Notes: a model not told the origin generated them from the sequence alone. Counted from the first letter of the stretch, positions 54,821 to 63,492 are shown. The stretch: DNA of 64,000 nucleotides from RGIG8748 sp045539515 (GCA_045539515.1 JAZQFN010000022.1:1-64000); one strand, 5' to 3'. Made by a program: numbers and translations.

Positions 54821-55894
54821 ATGATTTTAAAAAACGCATTATTAAACAATGATTTATGCGACATTGAAATTAAAGACGGCAAAATATCCTATATAGGAAA
54901 ACTTGGAAACGGCGATATCGATTTAAAAGGATTAAAAGTATATCCCGGCTTAATCGAAATTCACGCTCACGGATGTATCGGACACGATACAATGGATGGT
55001 AATAACCTTAATGAGATGTCTGTGTATCAAGCAGAAAACGGTATAACTTCCTGGTATCCTACAACAATGACCATGCCCTACGATGATTTAAGAAGAGCTG
55101 TTAATGTTGATATATCACATATCAAAGGTGCAAATGTTCTCGGATTTCACCTGGAAGGACCTCACATCGCCATGAAATATAAAGGCGGACAAAACGCAGA
55201 ATATGTAACACCACCAAGCATAGAGGAATTTAAAACTTTAAAAAATGCAAAACTTGTAACGATAGCACCCGAGGTTGAAAACGGTTATGAATTTATCAAA
55301 AATTGTGAAGCAGTTGTATGCCTCGGGCATACAGAAGCTACCTACGAAGATGGACTCAAAGCCTTTGAATGCGGTGCAAAATGTCTGACCCATACCTTTA
55401 ATGCAATGCCTCCCCTACACCACCGAAATCCCGGTGTTATTGGTGCTGCAGTTGAAGCTAATGCATATGCTCAGGTTATTTGTGACGGTTTACACATTCA
55501 TCCGGCAGTTGTTAAATCCCTGTACAAAATGTTTGGAAGCGACAGAATGATTATAATAAGCGACACATTAAGAGCTGCAGATGTCCCCGAGGGTGAATAT
55601 GAGGTTGGCGGTCAGATTGTAACTGTAAAAGACGGTCTTTGCAGACTAAAGGACGGTACAATTGCCGGAAGTACCGCCAATTTGTTTAAATGTGTACAGA
55701 AGGTTATCAGTTTTGGCATAGACCCTGATGAGGCTTTTAAAATGGCATCTTACACGCCGGCAACTCTTATGGGCATATCCGACACAAAAGGTTCTGTTGA
55801 AGTTGGCAAAGATGCAGATTTGATTGTTGTAGATGATGCTTATAATTTAGTTCTCTCAATGGTTGGCGGTACAATTTATAAAAACAAATTATAA
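54821..55894 (+). CDS. nagA: N-acetylglucosamine-6-phosphate deacetylase
   Basis: A 357-residue amidohydrolase releasing acetate from GlcNAc-6-phosphate and feeding NagB. Metal ligands are seen in EIHAHGCIGHD, LEGPH and the later CLGHTEAT and LTHTFNAM stretches, with the catalytic Asp in IISDTLRAA. SD GGAGG precedes the ATG. Last gene of the operon, followed by a strong terminator. Confidence 0.96.
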   Translation: MILKNALLNNDLCDIEIKDGKISYIGKLGNGDIDLKGLKVYPGLIEIHAHGCIGHDTMDGNNLNEMSVYQAENGITSWYPTTMTMPYDDLRRAVNVDISHIKGANVLGFHLEGPHIAMKYKGGQNAEYVTPPSIEEFKTLKNAKLVTIAPEVENGYEFIKNCEAVVCLGHTEATYEDGLKAFECGAKCLTHTFNAMPPLHHRNPGVIGAAVEANAYAQVICDGLHIHPAVVKSLYKMFGSDRMIIISDTLRAADVPEGEYEVGGQIVTVKDGLCRLKDGTIAGSTANLFKCVQKVISFGIDPDEAFKMASYTPATLMGISDTKGSVEVGKDADLIVVDDAYNLVLSMVGGTIYKNKL

Positions 55895-55902
55895 TGCCAA
55901 TT

Positions 55903-55931
55903 AAGGATGCAGTATAAAATACTGCATCCTT
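55903..55931 (+). terminator. Rho-independent terminator of the amino-sugar operon
   Basis: A perfect 12-bp stem (AAGGATGCAGTA with its complement), 5-base loop, and a T6 run (55930-55935). Confidence 0.9.
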
Positions 55932-55984
55932 TTTTACTCCACAAAATTTTTTATTCATTTTAAATATTAATAAATATAAGAATA

Positions 55985-56013
55985 AAAAAGACAGGCGAAA
56001 AGCCTGTCTTTTT
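55985..56013 (-). terminator. Rho-independent terminator of the hydrogenase operon
   Basis: A perfect 12-bp stem (AAAAAGACAGGC with its complement), 5-base loop, and a T-rich tail on the minus strand. It is 8 bases after the hydA stop. Confidence 0.88.
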
Positions 56014-56020
56014 AAATTGA

Positions 56021-57745
56021 TTATTTAGAAGAACTTCTGTCTGTATAATGTGTATGAAGAAGTTCATGAGCCTTATGGCTGCCGGGTTCGCCGAAGAACT
56101 CTTTGTACATAAGCTGTACATTGGGGTTTTCGTGAGATTTTCTGAGAGTTGAAGCTTCATCTTCAGAATAAAGTGCACCGGCTCTCTTAGCCTTAAAGTC
56201 GATTGTAGCACGTGTTCTTGCATCAAGAACAGGCTGACCGCCACCATTGATACAACCACCGGGACATGCCATAACTTCAATGAAGTCATACTTTTCTCCG
56301 GCTTTAACCTTGTCAAGAATAATTCTTGCATTCTTTGTACCATGAACAACAGCAACTTTAACTTCCTTACCGGCAATTGTAAGTGTTGCTTCCTTAACAC
56401 CCTCAAGACCGCGAACTGCAGTTACATTGAGGTTATCAAGGGGTTTGCCTTCAAGAATTTCACAAACTGTACGTATTGCAGCTTCCATAACACCGCCTGT
56501 TGTACCGAAGATAACACCTGCACCTGTAGCTTCGCCGAAGGGCTGGTCAAATTCTTCATCAGGAAGGTTAACAAAATCAATACCTGCCTGCTTAATCATT
56601 CTGGCGAGTTCTCTTGTGGTAAGGGAAGCATCAATATCGCCATTGAATTCTTCTCTCTGTGCTTCGAATTTCTTGGAAGTACAGGGCATTATAGCAACGG
56701 AGTAAATATCCTTCTTATCTATGTTGCTCTTTTCGGCATAGTAGCTCTTAATTACAGCACCAAACATTTCCATTGGTGACTTACAGCTGGATAAGTTTCC
56801 AATGAATTCAGGATAGTAATGTTCACAGAATTTAACCCAACCGGGTGAGCAAGAAGTAATAATAGGAAGATTTTCCTGCTTAGTAAATCTGCTGATAAAT
56901 TCTGTACCTTCTTCCATAATTGTAAGGTCAGCAGCTGTATCTGTGTCGAATACCTTGTCAAAGCCAAGTCTTCTGAGTGCAGCAACCATCTTACCTGTAA
57001 CAGGTGTACCGATAGGAAGACCGAATTCCTCGCCGAGAGCTGCACGAACTGCAGGAGCAGTCTGAACAACAACATGCTTTTCGGGGTTGGATATAGCAGC
57101 GTTAACCTTGCCGATATCGTTCTTTTCATAAAGTGCGCCAACAGGACAAGATACGATACACTGACCGCAGAAAATACAACCAACTTCGTTAATCTTCTTT
57201 TCAAATGTGGAAGTAACGTGAGTCTTGAATCCTCTTTCAACACAACCGATAACAGAGATAGCCTGATTATTACAAGCAGCTACACAACGACGGCAAAGAA
57301 TACACTTATTATTATCTCTTACAAGAGATGTAGAACCACAATCGAGCTCATAGTGTTCGTTTTCACCTTCGTATCTCAATTCATCGATACCAAGTTCTTC
57401 AGCAAGTGTCTGAAGTTCACAATTTCTGTTTCTGATACATGTAAGACATTTCTTTTCGTGGTTGGAAAGGATGAGTTCAAGAGTTGTTTTTCTTGCCTTT
57501 CTAACCTTTTCGGTGTTTGTGTAAACTTCAAGACCTTCTGCTACAGGATATACACAAGCAGCCTGAAGAGCTCTAGCGCCCTTTATTTCAACAAGACACA
57601 TTCTGCAGGCACCTATCTGATTAACATCTTTAAGGTAGCAGAGTGTGGGAATATGAACATTTGCTTCTCTTGCAGCATCAAGGATGGTGTAAGAAGCAGG
57701 AACGCTATATTCTTTATCGTTAATTTTAATATTTACCATTTGCAT
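56021..57745 (-). CDS. hydA: NAD(H)-linked [FeFe]-hydrogenase catalytic subunit HydA
   Basis: A 574-residue enzyme reducing protons or oxidising H2. In order: a 2Fe-2S ferredoxin domain (C36, C47, C50, C64), a His-ligated 4Fe-4S (H96, C100, C103, C109), two 4Fe-4S clusters (about 148-158 and 190-200), and the H-cluster domain with TSCSP (297-301), MPCTSKKFE (C355) and MACPGGCINGGG (C494, C498). The first motif reads TSCSP rather than TSCCP, a variant I recall from related bifurcating enzymes. With the NuoF- and NuoE-like subunits it should form an electron-bifurcating HydABC/Hnd complex using NADH and ferredoxin. SD AAGGAGG precedes the ATG. Maturases HydEFG are not in the window. Confidence 0.97.
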   Translation of the reverse strand: MQMVNIKINDKEYSVPASYTILDAAREANVHIPTLCYLKDVNQIGACRMCLVEIKGARALQAACVYPVAEGLEVYTNTEKVRKARKTTLELILSNHEKKCLTCIRNRNCELQTLAEELGIDELRYEGENEHYELDCGSTSLVRDNNKCILCRRCVAACNNQAISVIGCVERGFKTHVTSTFEKKINEVGCIFCGQCIVSCPVGALYEKNDIGKVNAAISNPEKHVVVQTAPAVRAALGEEFGLPIGTPVTGKMVAALRRLGFDKVFDTDTAADLTIMEEGTEFISRFTKQENLPIITSCSPGWVKFCEHYYPEFIGNLSSCKSPMEMFGAVIKSYYAEKSNIDKKDIYSVAIMPCTSKKFEAQREEFNGDIDASLTTRELARMIKQAGIDFVNLPDEEFDQPFGEATGAGVIFGTTGGVMEAAIRTVCEILEGKPLDNLNVTAVRGLEGVKEATLTIAGKEVKVAVVHGTKNARIILDKVKAGEKYDFIEVMACPGGCINGGGQPVLDARTRATIDFKAKRAGALYSEDEASTLRKSHENPNVQLMYKEFFGEPGSHKAHELLHTHYTDRSSSK

Positions 57746-57759
57746 CTTAATTACCCTCC

Positions 57760-59553
57760 TTATTTATAAATTGCTTTCTTAGGACAACTATCAAGACAAG
57801 CACCACACTTGATACACTTATCAGGATCAATTGTGTGAACTTCCTTGAGAGAGCCGGAAATAGCACCAACAGGACAAGTTCTTGCACACTTTGTACAACC
57901 GATACACTTATCGGGATCAATCTTTATGGAAACAAGAGCCTTACATACTCCTGCAGGACACTTCTTGTCAACAACGTGGGCTACATACTCATCTCTGAAG
58001 TATCTTAATGTACTTAAGATGGGGTTAGGAGCTGTCTGACCAAGACCGCAAAGTGCAGATTCTTTAATCATATAACAAAGTTCTTCAAGCTTGTCGATAT
58101 CTTCTAAAGTACCATTTCCTTCTGTAATCTTATTAAGGATTTCGAGAAGTCTCTTGGTACCGATACGGCAAGGAGCACACTTACCACAAGATTCATCAAC
58201 AGTAAATTCAAGGAAGAACTTAGCTATATCAACCATACAAGTGGTTTCATCCATAACAATAAGACCACCGGAACCCATCATGGAACCGATTGCAATAAGA
58301 GAATCGTAATCGATAGGTGTATCAATAAGTGATTCAGGGATACATCCACCGGAAGGTCCACCTGTCTGAGCAGCTTTAAATTTCTTGCCGCCGGGAATAC
58401 CGCCGCCGATATCATAAACAACTTCGCGAAGTGTAGTACCCATAGGAACTTCAACAAGACCGGTGTTGTTTATCTTACCACCAACTGCGAACACCTTTGT
58501 ACCGGGGCTCTTTTCAGTACCGATAGATTTAAACCAATCAGCACCGTTGTTAATGATAGCTGTAACATTGGCATATGTTTCAACGTTATTTAAGAGTGTA
58601 GGCTGACCAAAAAGTCCCTTAACTGCAGGGAAAGGAGGTCTGGGTCTGGGTTCACCTCTGTGACCTTCGATTGATGTGATAAGAGCTGTTTCTTCACCAC
58701 ATACGAAAGCGCCGGCACCAAGTCTTAATTCCATATCAAAGTTAAATCCTGTGCCAAAGATGTCCTTACCGAGAAGACCGTATTCTCTTGCCTGACCGAT
58801 AGCGATGTTAAGTCTGTTAACAGCTATAGGATATTCAGCTCTTATATATACATAACCCTGATCAGCACCTACTGCATATGCAGCAATAGCCATAGCTTCG
58901 ATAAGTGCATGGGGGTCACCTTCAAGAATAGATCTGTCCATGAATGCACCGGGGTCACCTTCATCGGCATTACATGCAACATACTTCTTGTCGCTTACAG
59001 AGTTAGCTGTAAACTGCCATTTAAGACCTGTGGGGAATCCACCGCCACCACGGCCACGAAGTCCGGAAGCTTTGATTTCATCAATTACTTCCTGAGGCTT
59101 CATTTCTGTAAGAACCTTACCAAGTGCAGTATAACCGCCAAAAGCAATGTATTCATCAATGGCTTCGGGATTAATAACACCACAGTTCTTAAGAGCTATA
59201 CGCATCTGCTTCTTGTAGAAATCAACTTCGTTAAGGGACTTAATGTTGTTATCATCAACAACTGTTTCTTTGTAAAGAAGTCTTTTAACAATTCTGCCCT
59301 TTAAGAGATGTTCTTCAACAATCTCTTCAACATCATCAACACCAACCATGCTGTAGAAAGCACCTTCAGGATATACGATTACTATTGGACCCAAAGCACA
59401 GAGACCAAAGCAACCTGTTCTGATAACTTTAATTTCATCAGAAAGACCTTTTTCAGCAAGGCAGGATTCAAACTTATTAATAATTTTTTCACTACCTGAG
59501 GAAGTACAACCGGTACCGCCGCAGACAAGAACATGAGATCTTGCTAATTCCAT
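57760..59553 (-). CDS. hndC: NuoF-like NADH-binding hydrogenase subunit (HydB/HndC)
   Basis: A 597-residue flavoprotein that accepts electrons between NAD(H) and the hydrogenase. An N-terminal thioredoxin-like 2Fe-2S domain (CGGTGCTSSG, then TGCFGLCALGP) precedes the FMN/NADH domain (GRGGGGFPTGLKW at about 170-182), a SLBB region, the 4Fe-4S motif CGKCAPCRIG and a C-terminal two-cluster ferredoxin (CIGCTKCARTCP and CIKCGACLDSCP). The architecture is that of bifurcating HydB. It is 14 bases upstream of hydA. Confidence 0.97.
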   Translation of the reverse strand: MELARSHVLVCGGTGCTSSGSEKIINKFESCLAEKGLSDEIKVIRTGCFGLCALGPIVIVYPEGAFYSMVGVDDVEEIVEEHLLKGRIVKRLLYKETVVDDNNIKSLNEVDFYKKQMRIALKNCGVINPEAIDEYIAFGGYTALGKVLTEMKPQEVIDEIKASGLRGRGGGGFPTGLKWQFTANSVSDKKYVACNADEGDPGAFMDRSILEGDPHALIEAMAIAAYAVGADQGYVYIRAEYPIAVNRLNIAIGQAREYGLLGKDIFGTGFNFDMELRLGAGAFVCGEETALITSIEGHRGEPRPRPPFPAVKGLFGQPTLLNNVETYANVTAIINNGADWFKSIGTEKSPGTKVFAVGGKINNTGLVEVPMGTTLREVVYDIGGGIPGGKKFKAAQTGGPSGGCIPESLIDTPIDYDSLIAIGSMMGSGGLIVMDETTCMVDIAKFFLEFTVDESCGKCAPCRIGTKRLLEILNKITEGNGTLEDIDKLEELCYMIKESALCGLGQTAPNPILSTLRYFRDEYVAHVVDKKCPAGVCKALVSIKIDPDKCIGCTKCARTCPVGAISGSLKEVHTIDPDKCIKCGACLDSCPKKAIYK

Positions 59554-59571
59554 TTGAATTTATCCCCCTTA

Positions 59572-59943
59572 TTATTCATTTGCGCCTATGGTGTATTCAG
59601 TTACAACCTTGCCGTTAACAACGGTTTCAGCAATAACCTTTACAGCCTTTTCAGCTGTCATTTTAACATAGGTAATTTTTTCTTCATTGGGTAAATAAAC
59701 CTCTACGATAGGTTCAAGCTTACACATACCTATGCAACCGGTTTGTGTGAGGTTAACCTTTTCGGAAAGATTTCTCTTTTCAATTTCATCCATCATTGCC
59801 TTAAGAACAGGTCTTGCACCTGCTGCAATACCGCAGGTAGCCATACCAACAACAATACGAATACCGTCGCCCTCATCTTTTCTGAGGTTGATCTTTGCCA
59901 ATGTTTTGTTTCTTAATTCTTCTAACTGAGCTAAGCTTTTCAT
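59572..59943 (-). CDS. hndB: 2Fe-2S ferredoxin-like subunit (HndB)
   Basis: A 123-residue thioredoxin-like 2Fe-2S protein. The cluster cysteines are visible in MATCGIAAG and TGCIGMCKLEP. In the Hnd complex of Desulfovibrio this subunit accompanies the NuoE- and NuoF-like chains. It follows a HATPase gene with no gap (ATG at 59943 right after the stop) and precedes hndC. SD GAGGTG is present. Confidence 0.93.
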   Translation of the reverse strand: MKSLAQLEELRNKTLAKINLRKDEGDGIRIVVGMATCGIAAGARPVLKAMMDEIEKRNLSEKVNLTQTGCIGMCKLEPIVEVYLPNEEKITYVKMTAEKAVKVIAETVVNGKVVTEYTIGANE

Positions 59944-60498
59944 TTATAGAGCACCTCCGTATAAATTTTCTTCTTGTTCGGCTATATATGCTTCAATCCA
60001 GGCAAGAACATCCAGGTTGGAAAGTTCAACTTCTTCACCGAGAACTTCACGAATTGCCTTCGTGGAAAACTCAATGGAGTTGCCGTTTAAGGAGTGAATA
60101 TAAATATAGTCAATTTGGTCATTTCCGCCTATTATTGCAGACATCGTCGAGGCCATATCCCCTATTGGCTGTCGGTCTATGCTGTCGTAAACAAAAACCG
60201 CCTTTACCTCTGTACCCACATTAACTTCCGAAGTAATATCAAGATAACCGCCAGTAAGCTCGCAAGCATTTTTCAAAAGTGAAAGTCCCAAACCAACCTT
60301 ACGAGTTGTCCTCGTTGTCCTAAAAGGATTAACAACATCCTCAAGAAATTCTTTTTCCATTCCGCATCCGTCGTCCTTGATAGAGATAGTCAATAAATTA
60401 CGATTGGTATCTTCAACAATTGAAATCTCAATCAATTCAGCCTTTGCCTTAATGGAGTTTTGAACAATGTCCAGAATATGAAGTGAAAGTTCCGTCAT
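59944..60498 (-). CDS. Stand-alone histidine-kinase-type ATPase of the hydrogenase operon
   Basis: A 184-residue GHKL ATP-binding protein. The N box HILDIVQNSIKAKA, G1 IKDDGCGM and G2 GLGLSLLKNACELTGG are clear. There is no dimerisation/phospho-acceptor domain and no sensor domain, so it is not a complete histidine kinase. The same type of gene recurs in clostridial hydABC operons. A regulatory or assembly role, possibly Ser/Thr phosphorylation as in anti-sigma kinases, is inferred. It lies 5 bases after hndA. Confidence 0.9.
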   Translation of the reverse strand: MTELSLHILDIVQNSIKAKAELIEISIVEDTNRNLLTISIKDDGCGMEKEFLEDVVNPFRTTRTTRKVGLGLSLLKNACELTGGYLDITSEVNVGTEVKAVFVYDSIDRQPIGDMASTMSAIIGGNDQIDYIYIHSLNGNSIEFSTKAIREVLGEEVELSNLDVLAWIEAYIAEQEENLYGGAL

Positions 60499-60503
60499 AT
60501 CAA

Positions 60504-60998
60504 TCAGTCAGCATATTTAGCCAAGATAGTTTCTACATCGTCCACTGTAAGTCTGCCGTATACTTCCTCATTAACTGTAAGTACGGGGGCAAGACCGCAA
60601 GCACCGATACATCTGGTAGCTTCCAAAGAGAATTTACCGTCTGCAGAACACTCACCTACATCGATACCGAGCTTTTCTTTGATCTTATTAATAATATCAC
60701 CGCTGCCCTTAACATAACATGCAGTACCAAGGCAAACACCAATATGATACTTACCCTTAGGGTTAATGGTGAACTGTGTGTAGAATGTAACTACACCGTA
60801 GATTTCTGACATAGGCACATCGAGGCCGTCTGAAATCTTCTGCTGTACTTCGATAGGAAGATAACCAAATATACTCTGTGCTTCATGAAGAACAGGTATA
60901 AGTGCACCTTCGGTACCCTTGTACTTGGCAATTACTGCCTGAAGTTTTTCTTCTTGTTCCACTGTGCTGACAAAAGCCGGAGCTTTAGTTTCGCTCAT
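60504..60998 (-). CDS. hndA: NuoE-like 2Fe-2S hydrogenase subunit (HydC/HndA)
   Basis: A 164-residue thioredoxin-fold 2Fe-2S protein. Cluster ligands are in VCLGTACYVKG and TRCIGACGLAP. The N-terminal helical part ends in YGVVTFYTQFT, typical of NuoE. It passes electrons between the flavin subunit and HydA. First gene of the catalytic operon; SD AAGGAGG precedes the ATG. Confidence 0.96.
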   Translation of the reverse strand: MSETKAPAFVSTVEQEEKLQAVIAKYKGTEGALIPVLHEAQSIFGYLPIEVQQKISDGLDVPMSEIYGVVTFYTQFTINPKGKYHIGVCLGTACYVKGSGDIINKIKEKLGIDVGECSADGKFSLEATRCIGACGLAPVLTVNEEVYGRLTVDDVETILAKYAD

Positions 60999-61031
60999 TA
61001 GTAAAACCTCCTTATAAACTGTAATTTATAT

Positions 61032-61107
61032 ATTATATAATAAATATAATTAATCAACTAATAATAACATATTTTTAATGTTTTTTCTATGTTTTTTCTG
61101 CGTTTTT
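61032..61107 (-). promoter_or_regulatory. Promoter region of the hydrogenase operon with phased A-tracts
   Basis: On the minus strand a perfect TATAAT (61032-61037) lies 34 bases before hndA; no good -35 is seen at 16-18 bases. Further upstream four A-tracts (61103-61107, 61092-61097, 61081-61086 and 61072-61076) have centres 10-11 bases apart. They include a perfect tandem 11-mer (AGAAAAAACAT twice, 61078-61099). Such phasing gives intrinsic curvature or an UP-element-like activator region. No Rex-type site was found. Confidence 0.45.
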
Positions 61108-61141
61108 ATTTAACCGCGACAAAAATCGTCATTTTGCACAA

Positions 61142-61861
61142 TTAATCTGAGATATTTTGTTTTAAATAGTGAATAATTTCAGCGGAAGACTTGAAATTAT
61201 CGGGTAAAAAATGAACCTTTTCATGTATATCCCACAGGAAATGTGCATCAGAATTGTGAATAATCTTATACTTACTTAAAGAATGCATATCTTCAAGAGT
61301 TTTTAGCTTTTCCGGCATTTTTACTTCAACGGTGGTAAAATCAAGATCACCGGGTATAAATCCGAGATTAGAAATTATGCTGTATGAGCTTTTGTCAACA
61401 TGAGCAGGTATGGCAACACCTCCAAGCTCACGGATTTTTCCAACAGCACCATAAACGTCAAGGAAGCATGCAGTTGAGAGTAAATTTTCAACTTCATATA
61501 CCACCTCATCTGCAGAATTCATTACATACTGATTTCCAAAAATATCAATTCTGTTTTTAATTTCCGGCATATTTGAACAAACATAATTACCACATTCTTC
61601 GGCCGCTTCAAGATTGTCAAATAATCCAACAATATGTACTTCTTCCGAAGTTTCAATTTCAATTCCGGGCACAAAAATAATACCTGCCTCAGCAGCACAC
61701 TGTGAACAAGCTCGAAGATTCAATGTACAGTTATGATCGGTAACAGCTATAGAATCAAGGCCCTTTATCATAGCCATATTAATGATATTATTGGGCGTCA
61801 TATCGTTATCACCACATGGAGATAAAGCAGAATGAATATGAAAATCATAATACAGACTCAT
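61142..61861 (-). CDS. PHP domain phosphoesterase
   Basis: A 239-residue PHP-fold protein. Metal motifs are DFHIHSALSPCGD (residues 5-17), VTDHN, the PGIEIET strand, IPAHVDKSSY and HNSDAH. PHP proteins hydrolyse phosphate esters, including small-molecule and nucleic-acid substrates. The ATG at 61859-61861 overlaps the stop of the DRTGG gene as ATGA; a longer TTG-started reading reaches into that gene and is disfavoured. Part of the module with the HydS-like protein, suggesting a signalling role (inferred). Confidence 0.9.
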   Translation of the reverse strand: MSLYYDFHIHSALSPCGDNDMTPNNIINMAMIKGLDSIAVTDHNCTLNLRACSQCAAEAGIIFVPGIEIETSEEVHIVGLFDNLEAAEECGNYVCSNMPEIKNRIDIFGNQYVMNSADEVVYEVENLLSTACFLDVYGAVGKIRELGGVAIPAHVDKSSYSIISNLGFIPGDLDFTTVEVKMPEKLKTLEDMHSLSKYKIIHNSDAHFLWDIHEKVHFLPDNFKSSAEIIHYLKQNISD

Positions 61862-62184
61862 ATGTGTTTTCCAACTTCCAGACAAAGTTCATATGAAGGT
61901 AATTTGGTTTTAAGAAGAGTGATATTCTCTTCTTTAGCTTTTTCAATTACTTTACTGTCAACTGTCATATCCTGAGATATAATAATTGCCGAAAGTTCAG
62001 TAAGAACAGCTATAGCGATTATGTTGATATTAACCTGTACGGTAATCCATAGATTTCCAATGGTAATATTTGACATACAATGACTCAGAAGATCAGAACA
62101 GTAACAGTTATTTATTTCTCTTGACAAATCACCCTCATTAAGAACCTCAAGACCAAGTTTTTCAACAAGTTCATTTACTTTCAT
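61858..62184 (-). CDS. DRTGG domain protein
   Basis: A 108-residue protein starting MKVNELVEKLGLEVLNEGD and containing the pattern CYCSDLLSHCMSNITIGNLWITVQ, typical of the stand-alone DRTGG domain (related to HPr-kinase N-terminal and CBS-linked domains). Such domains are thought to bind ligands; none is known for this type. Homologues stand next to HydS-like genes in Clostridia. SD GAGGTGA precedes the ATG; stop-start overlap couples it to the PHP gene. Confidence 0.85.
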   Translation of the reverse strand: MKVNELVEKLGLEVLNEGDLSREINNCYCSDLLSHCMSNITIGNLWITVQVNINIIAIAVLTELSAIIISQDMTVDSKVIEKAKEENITLLKTKLPSYELCLEVGKHI

Positions 62185-62199
62185 TAAATCGTCACCTCA

Positions 62200-63492
62200 T
62201 TATATATTGTTTTTTTCGGCAATTTCAATACTTTGAGCAAGAGAAACAATCTTCTCTTTAAACCTAACAATACAGCTGTCTTCCGTGGTGTAACCACGAA
62301 CAATGTCCTCTGCAAGACATCTGCACGAAGGCGATCCGCAGGATCCGCAATCAAGCTTTGGTAAGGTTTCGTAGATTTCTTCAATCTGATTTAGCTTTTT
62401 CATAGCCTCAAACATATCATCGTCAAGATTTAATTTAGGCATGAACGGTATGGGGGCATTCCAAAGTACATCATACTGATTTTCAAATGTTGCTGAATCT
62501 TCTTCACCATTTACTTCTCTGCACTCAGCTGCAAATCTTTTAACTCTCCTCTTTGCCACAAATGCATTTTCAACAGTAAGAGGACCCCCTACACAACCGC
62601 CGGTACATGCAAGCAATTCTATGAAGTCAATATCCTGTAATCTGCCGTTATCTATCTCATCAAGTATTTTTAAAACATTATGTATACCGTCAACAGCAAT
62701 ATAATTTGATTTTTCTGCTCCTGAAGCTTCACCGCCGCTTGTAGCCCAGGAAATTCCACCAAATCCGGCTTTTGAAAGTTGCTTGAGATTATCTTTATTT
62801 TTCAACTTAGGCAATAATTTAAGATAAATATCTTTTATGGAAATTGCTCCATCAACATATGAATCTTTAAGACCTATGGGATACTGCGCACACGTTGCCT
62901 TAGCTGCACACGGGGTAATAAAAAACACACCGATATCTTCTCTGTTATATCCGGTCTTTTTTACAGCTTCATCTTTGGCAAGTTTACCGGCGAGCTGCAT
63001 GGGAGAAATAACAGGCATAATGTTATTTAAAAGATTTGGGAATCTGGTTGAAATAAGTTTGACTACTGCAGGACAAGCAGAATTAATAATAGGCTTTTCC
63101 AACATATTTGTATTTCTGAGTCTGATTGTTTCTTGGGTAATAATCTCCGCAGCATATGCCACTTCATAAACATGATCAAAACCAATAGAAATCAAACCGT
63201 TTAGAATAACATTTATATCATCGGCCTCTGCAAACTGTCCATACAACGTCGGCGCAGGAATAGCAATTGTATATTTAAATTTATTCATAGCATCAAAGCT
63301 GTCGGTTATAGCTTTTTTTGCATGATACGGACACACACGAATGCACTCACCGCAATCAATGCATCTGTCATTAAGAATCTTAGCTTTGCCGTTGCGCACA
63401 CGAATAGCCTGCGTAGGACAAGTCTTAATGCAATTAGTACATCCTTTGCATTTTTCGGTATCAAGCTGAACAGAATGTCTTATATATTCCAT
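62200..63492 (-). CDS. Sensory-type [FeFe]-hydrogenase-like protein (HydS-like)
   Basis: A 430-residue iron-sulfur protein. Two N-terminal 4Fe-4S motifs (C15, C18, C21, C25; C44, C47, C50, C54) are followed by an H-cluster-like domain with SACP (C140), TPCAAK (C195) and LACTGGCVGG (C296, C300), and a C-terminal CGSCGSPSC...C motif (C382, C385, C390, C407) that could bind another 4Fe-4S. The first loop reads SACP instead of TSC[CS]P; in the sensory HydS of Thermotoga the proton-transfer Cys is likewise Ala. I infer a redox or H2 sensor rather than a bulk enzyme. No PAS domain, unlike other HydS proteins. Downstream of an RsbW-like ATPase. Confidence 0.88.
   Translation of the reverse strand: MEYIRHSVQLDTEKCKGCTNCIKTCPTQAIRVRNGKAKILNDRCIDCGECIRVCPYHAKKAITDSFDAMNKFKYTIAIPAPTLYGQFAEADDINVILNGLISIGFDHVYEVAYAAEIITQETIRLRNTNMLEKPIINSACPAVVKLISTRFPNLLNNIMPVISPMQLAGKLAKDEAVKKTGYNREDIGVFFITPCAAKATCAQYPIGLKDSYVDGAISIKDIYLKLLPKLKNKDNLKQLSKAGFGGISWATSGGEASGAEKSNYIAVDGIHNVLKILDEIDNGRLQDIDFIELLACTGGCVGGPLTVENAFVAKRRVKRFAAECREVNGEEDSATFENQYDVLWNAPIPFMPKLNLDDDMFEAMKKLNQIEEIYETLPKLDCGSCGSPSCRCLAEDIVRGYTTEDSCIVRFKEKIVSLAQSIEIAEKNNI

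Noticed and set aside
56752..57243. 163-codon open frame on the minus strand inside hydA
   Set aside because: It is the same strand but another frame of hydA, with Leu/Ser-rich composition and no motifs.
60999..61141. Rex (redox) operator upstream of the hydrogenase operon
   Set aside because: I looked for TTGTTAA-N4-TTAACAA-type sites; only AT-rich runs and the phased A-tracts are present.
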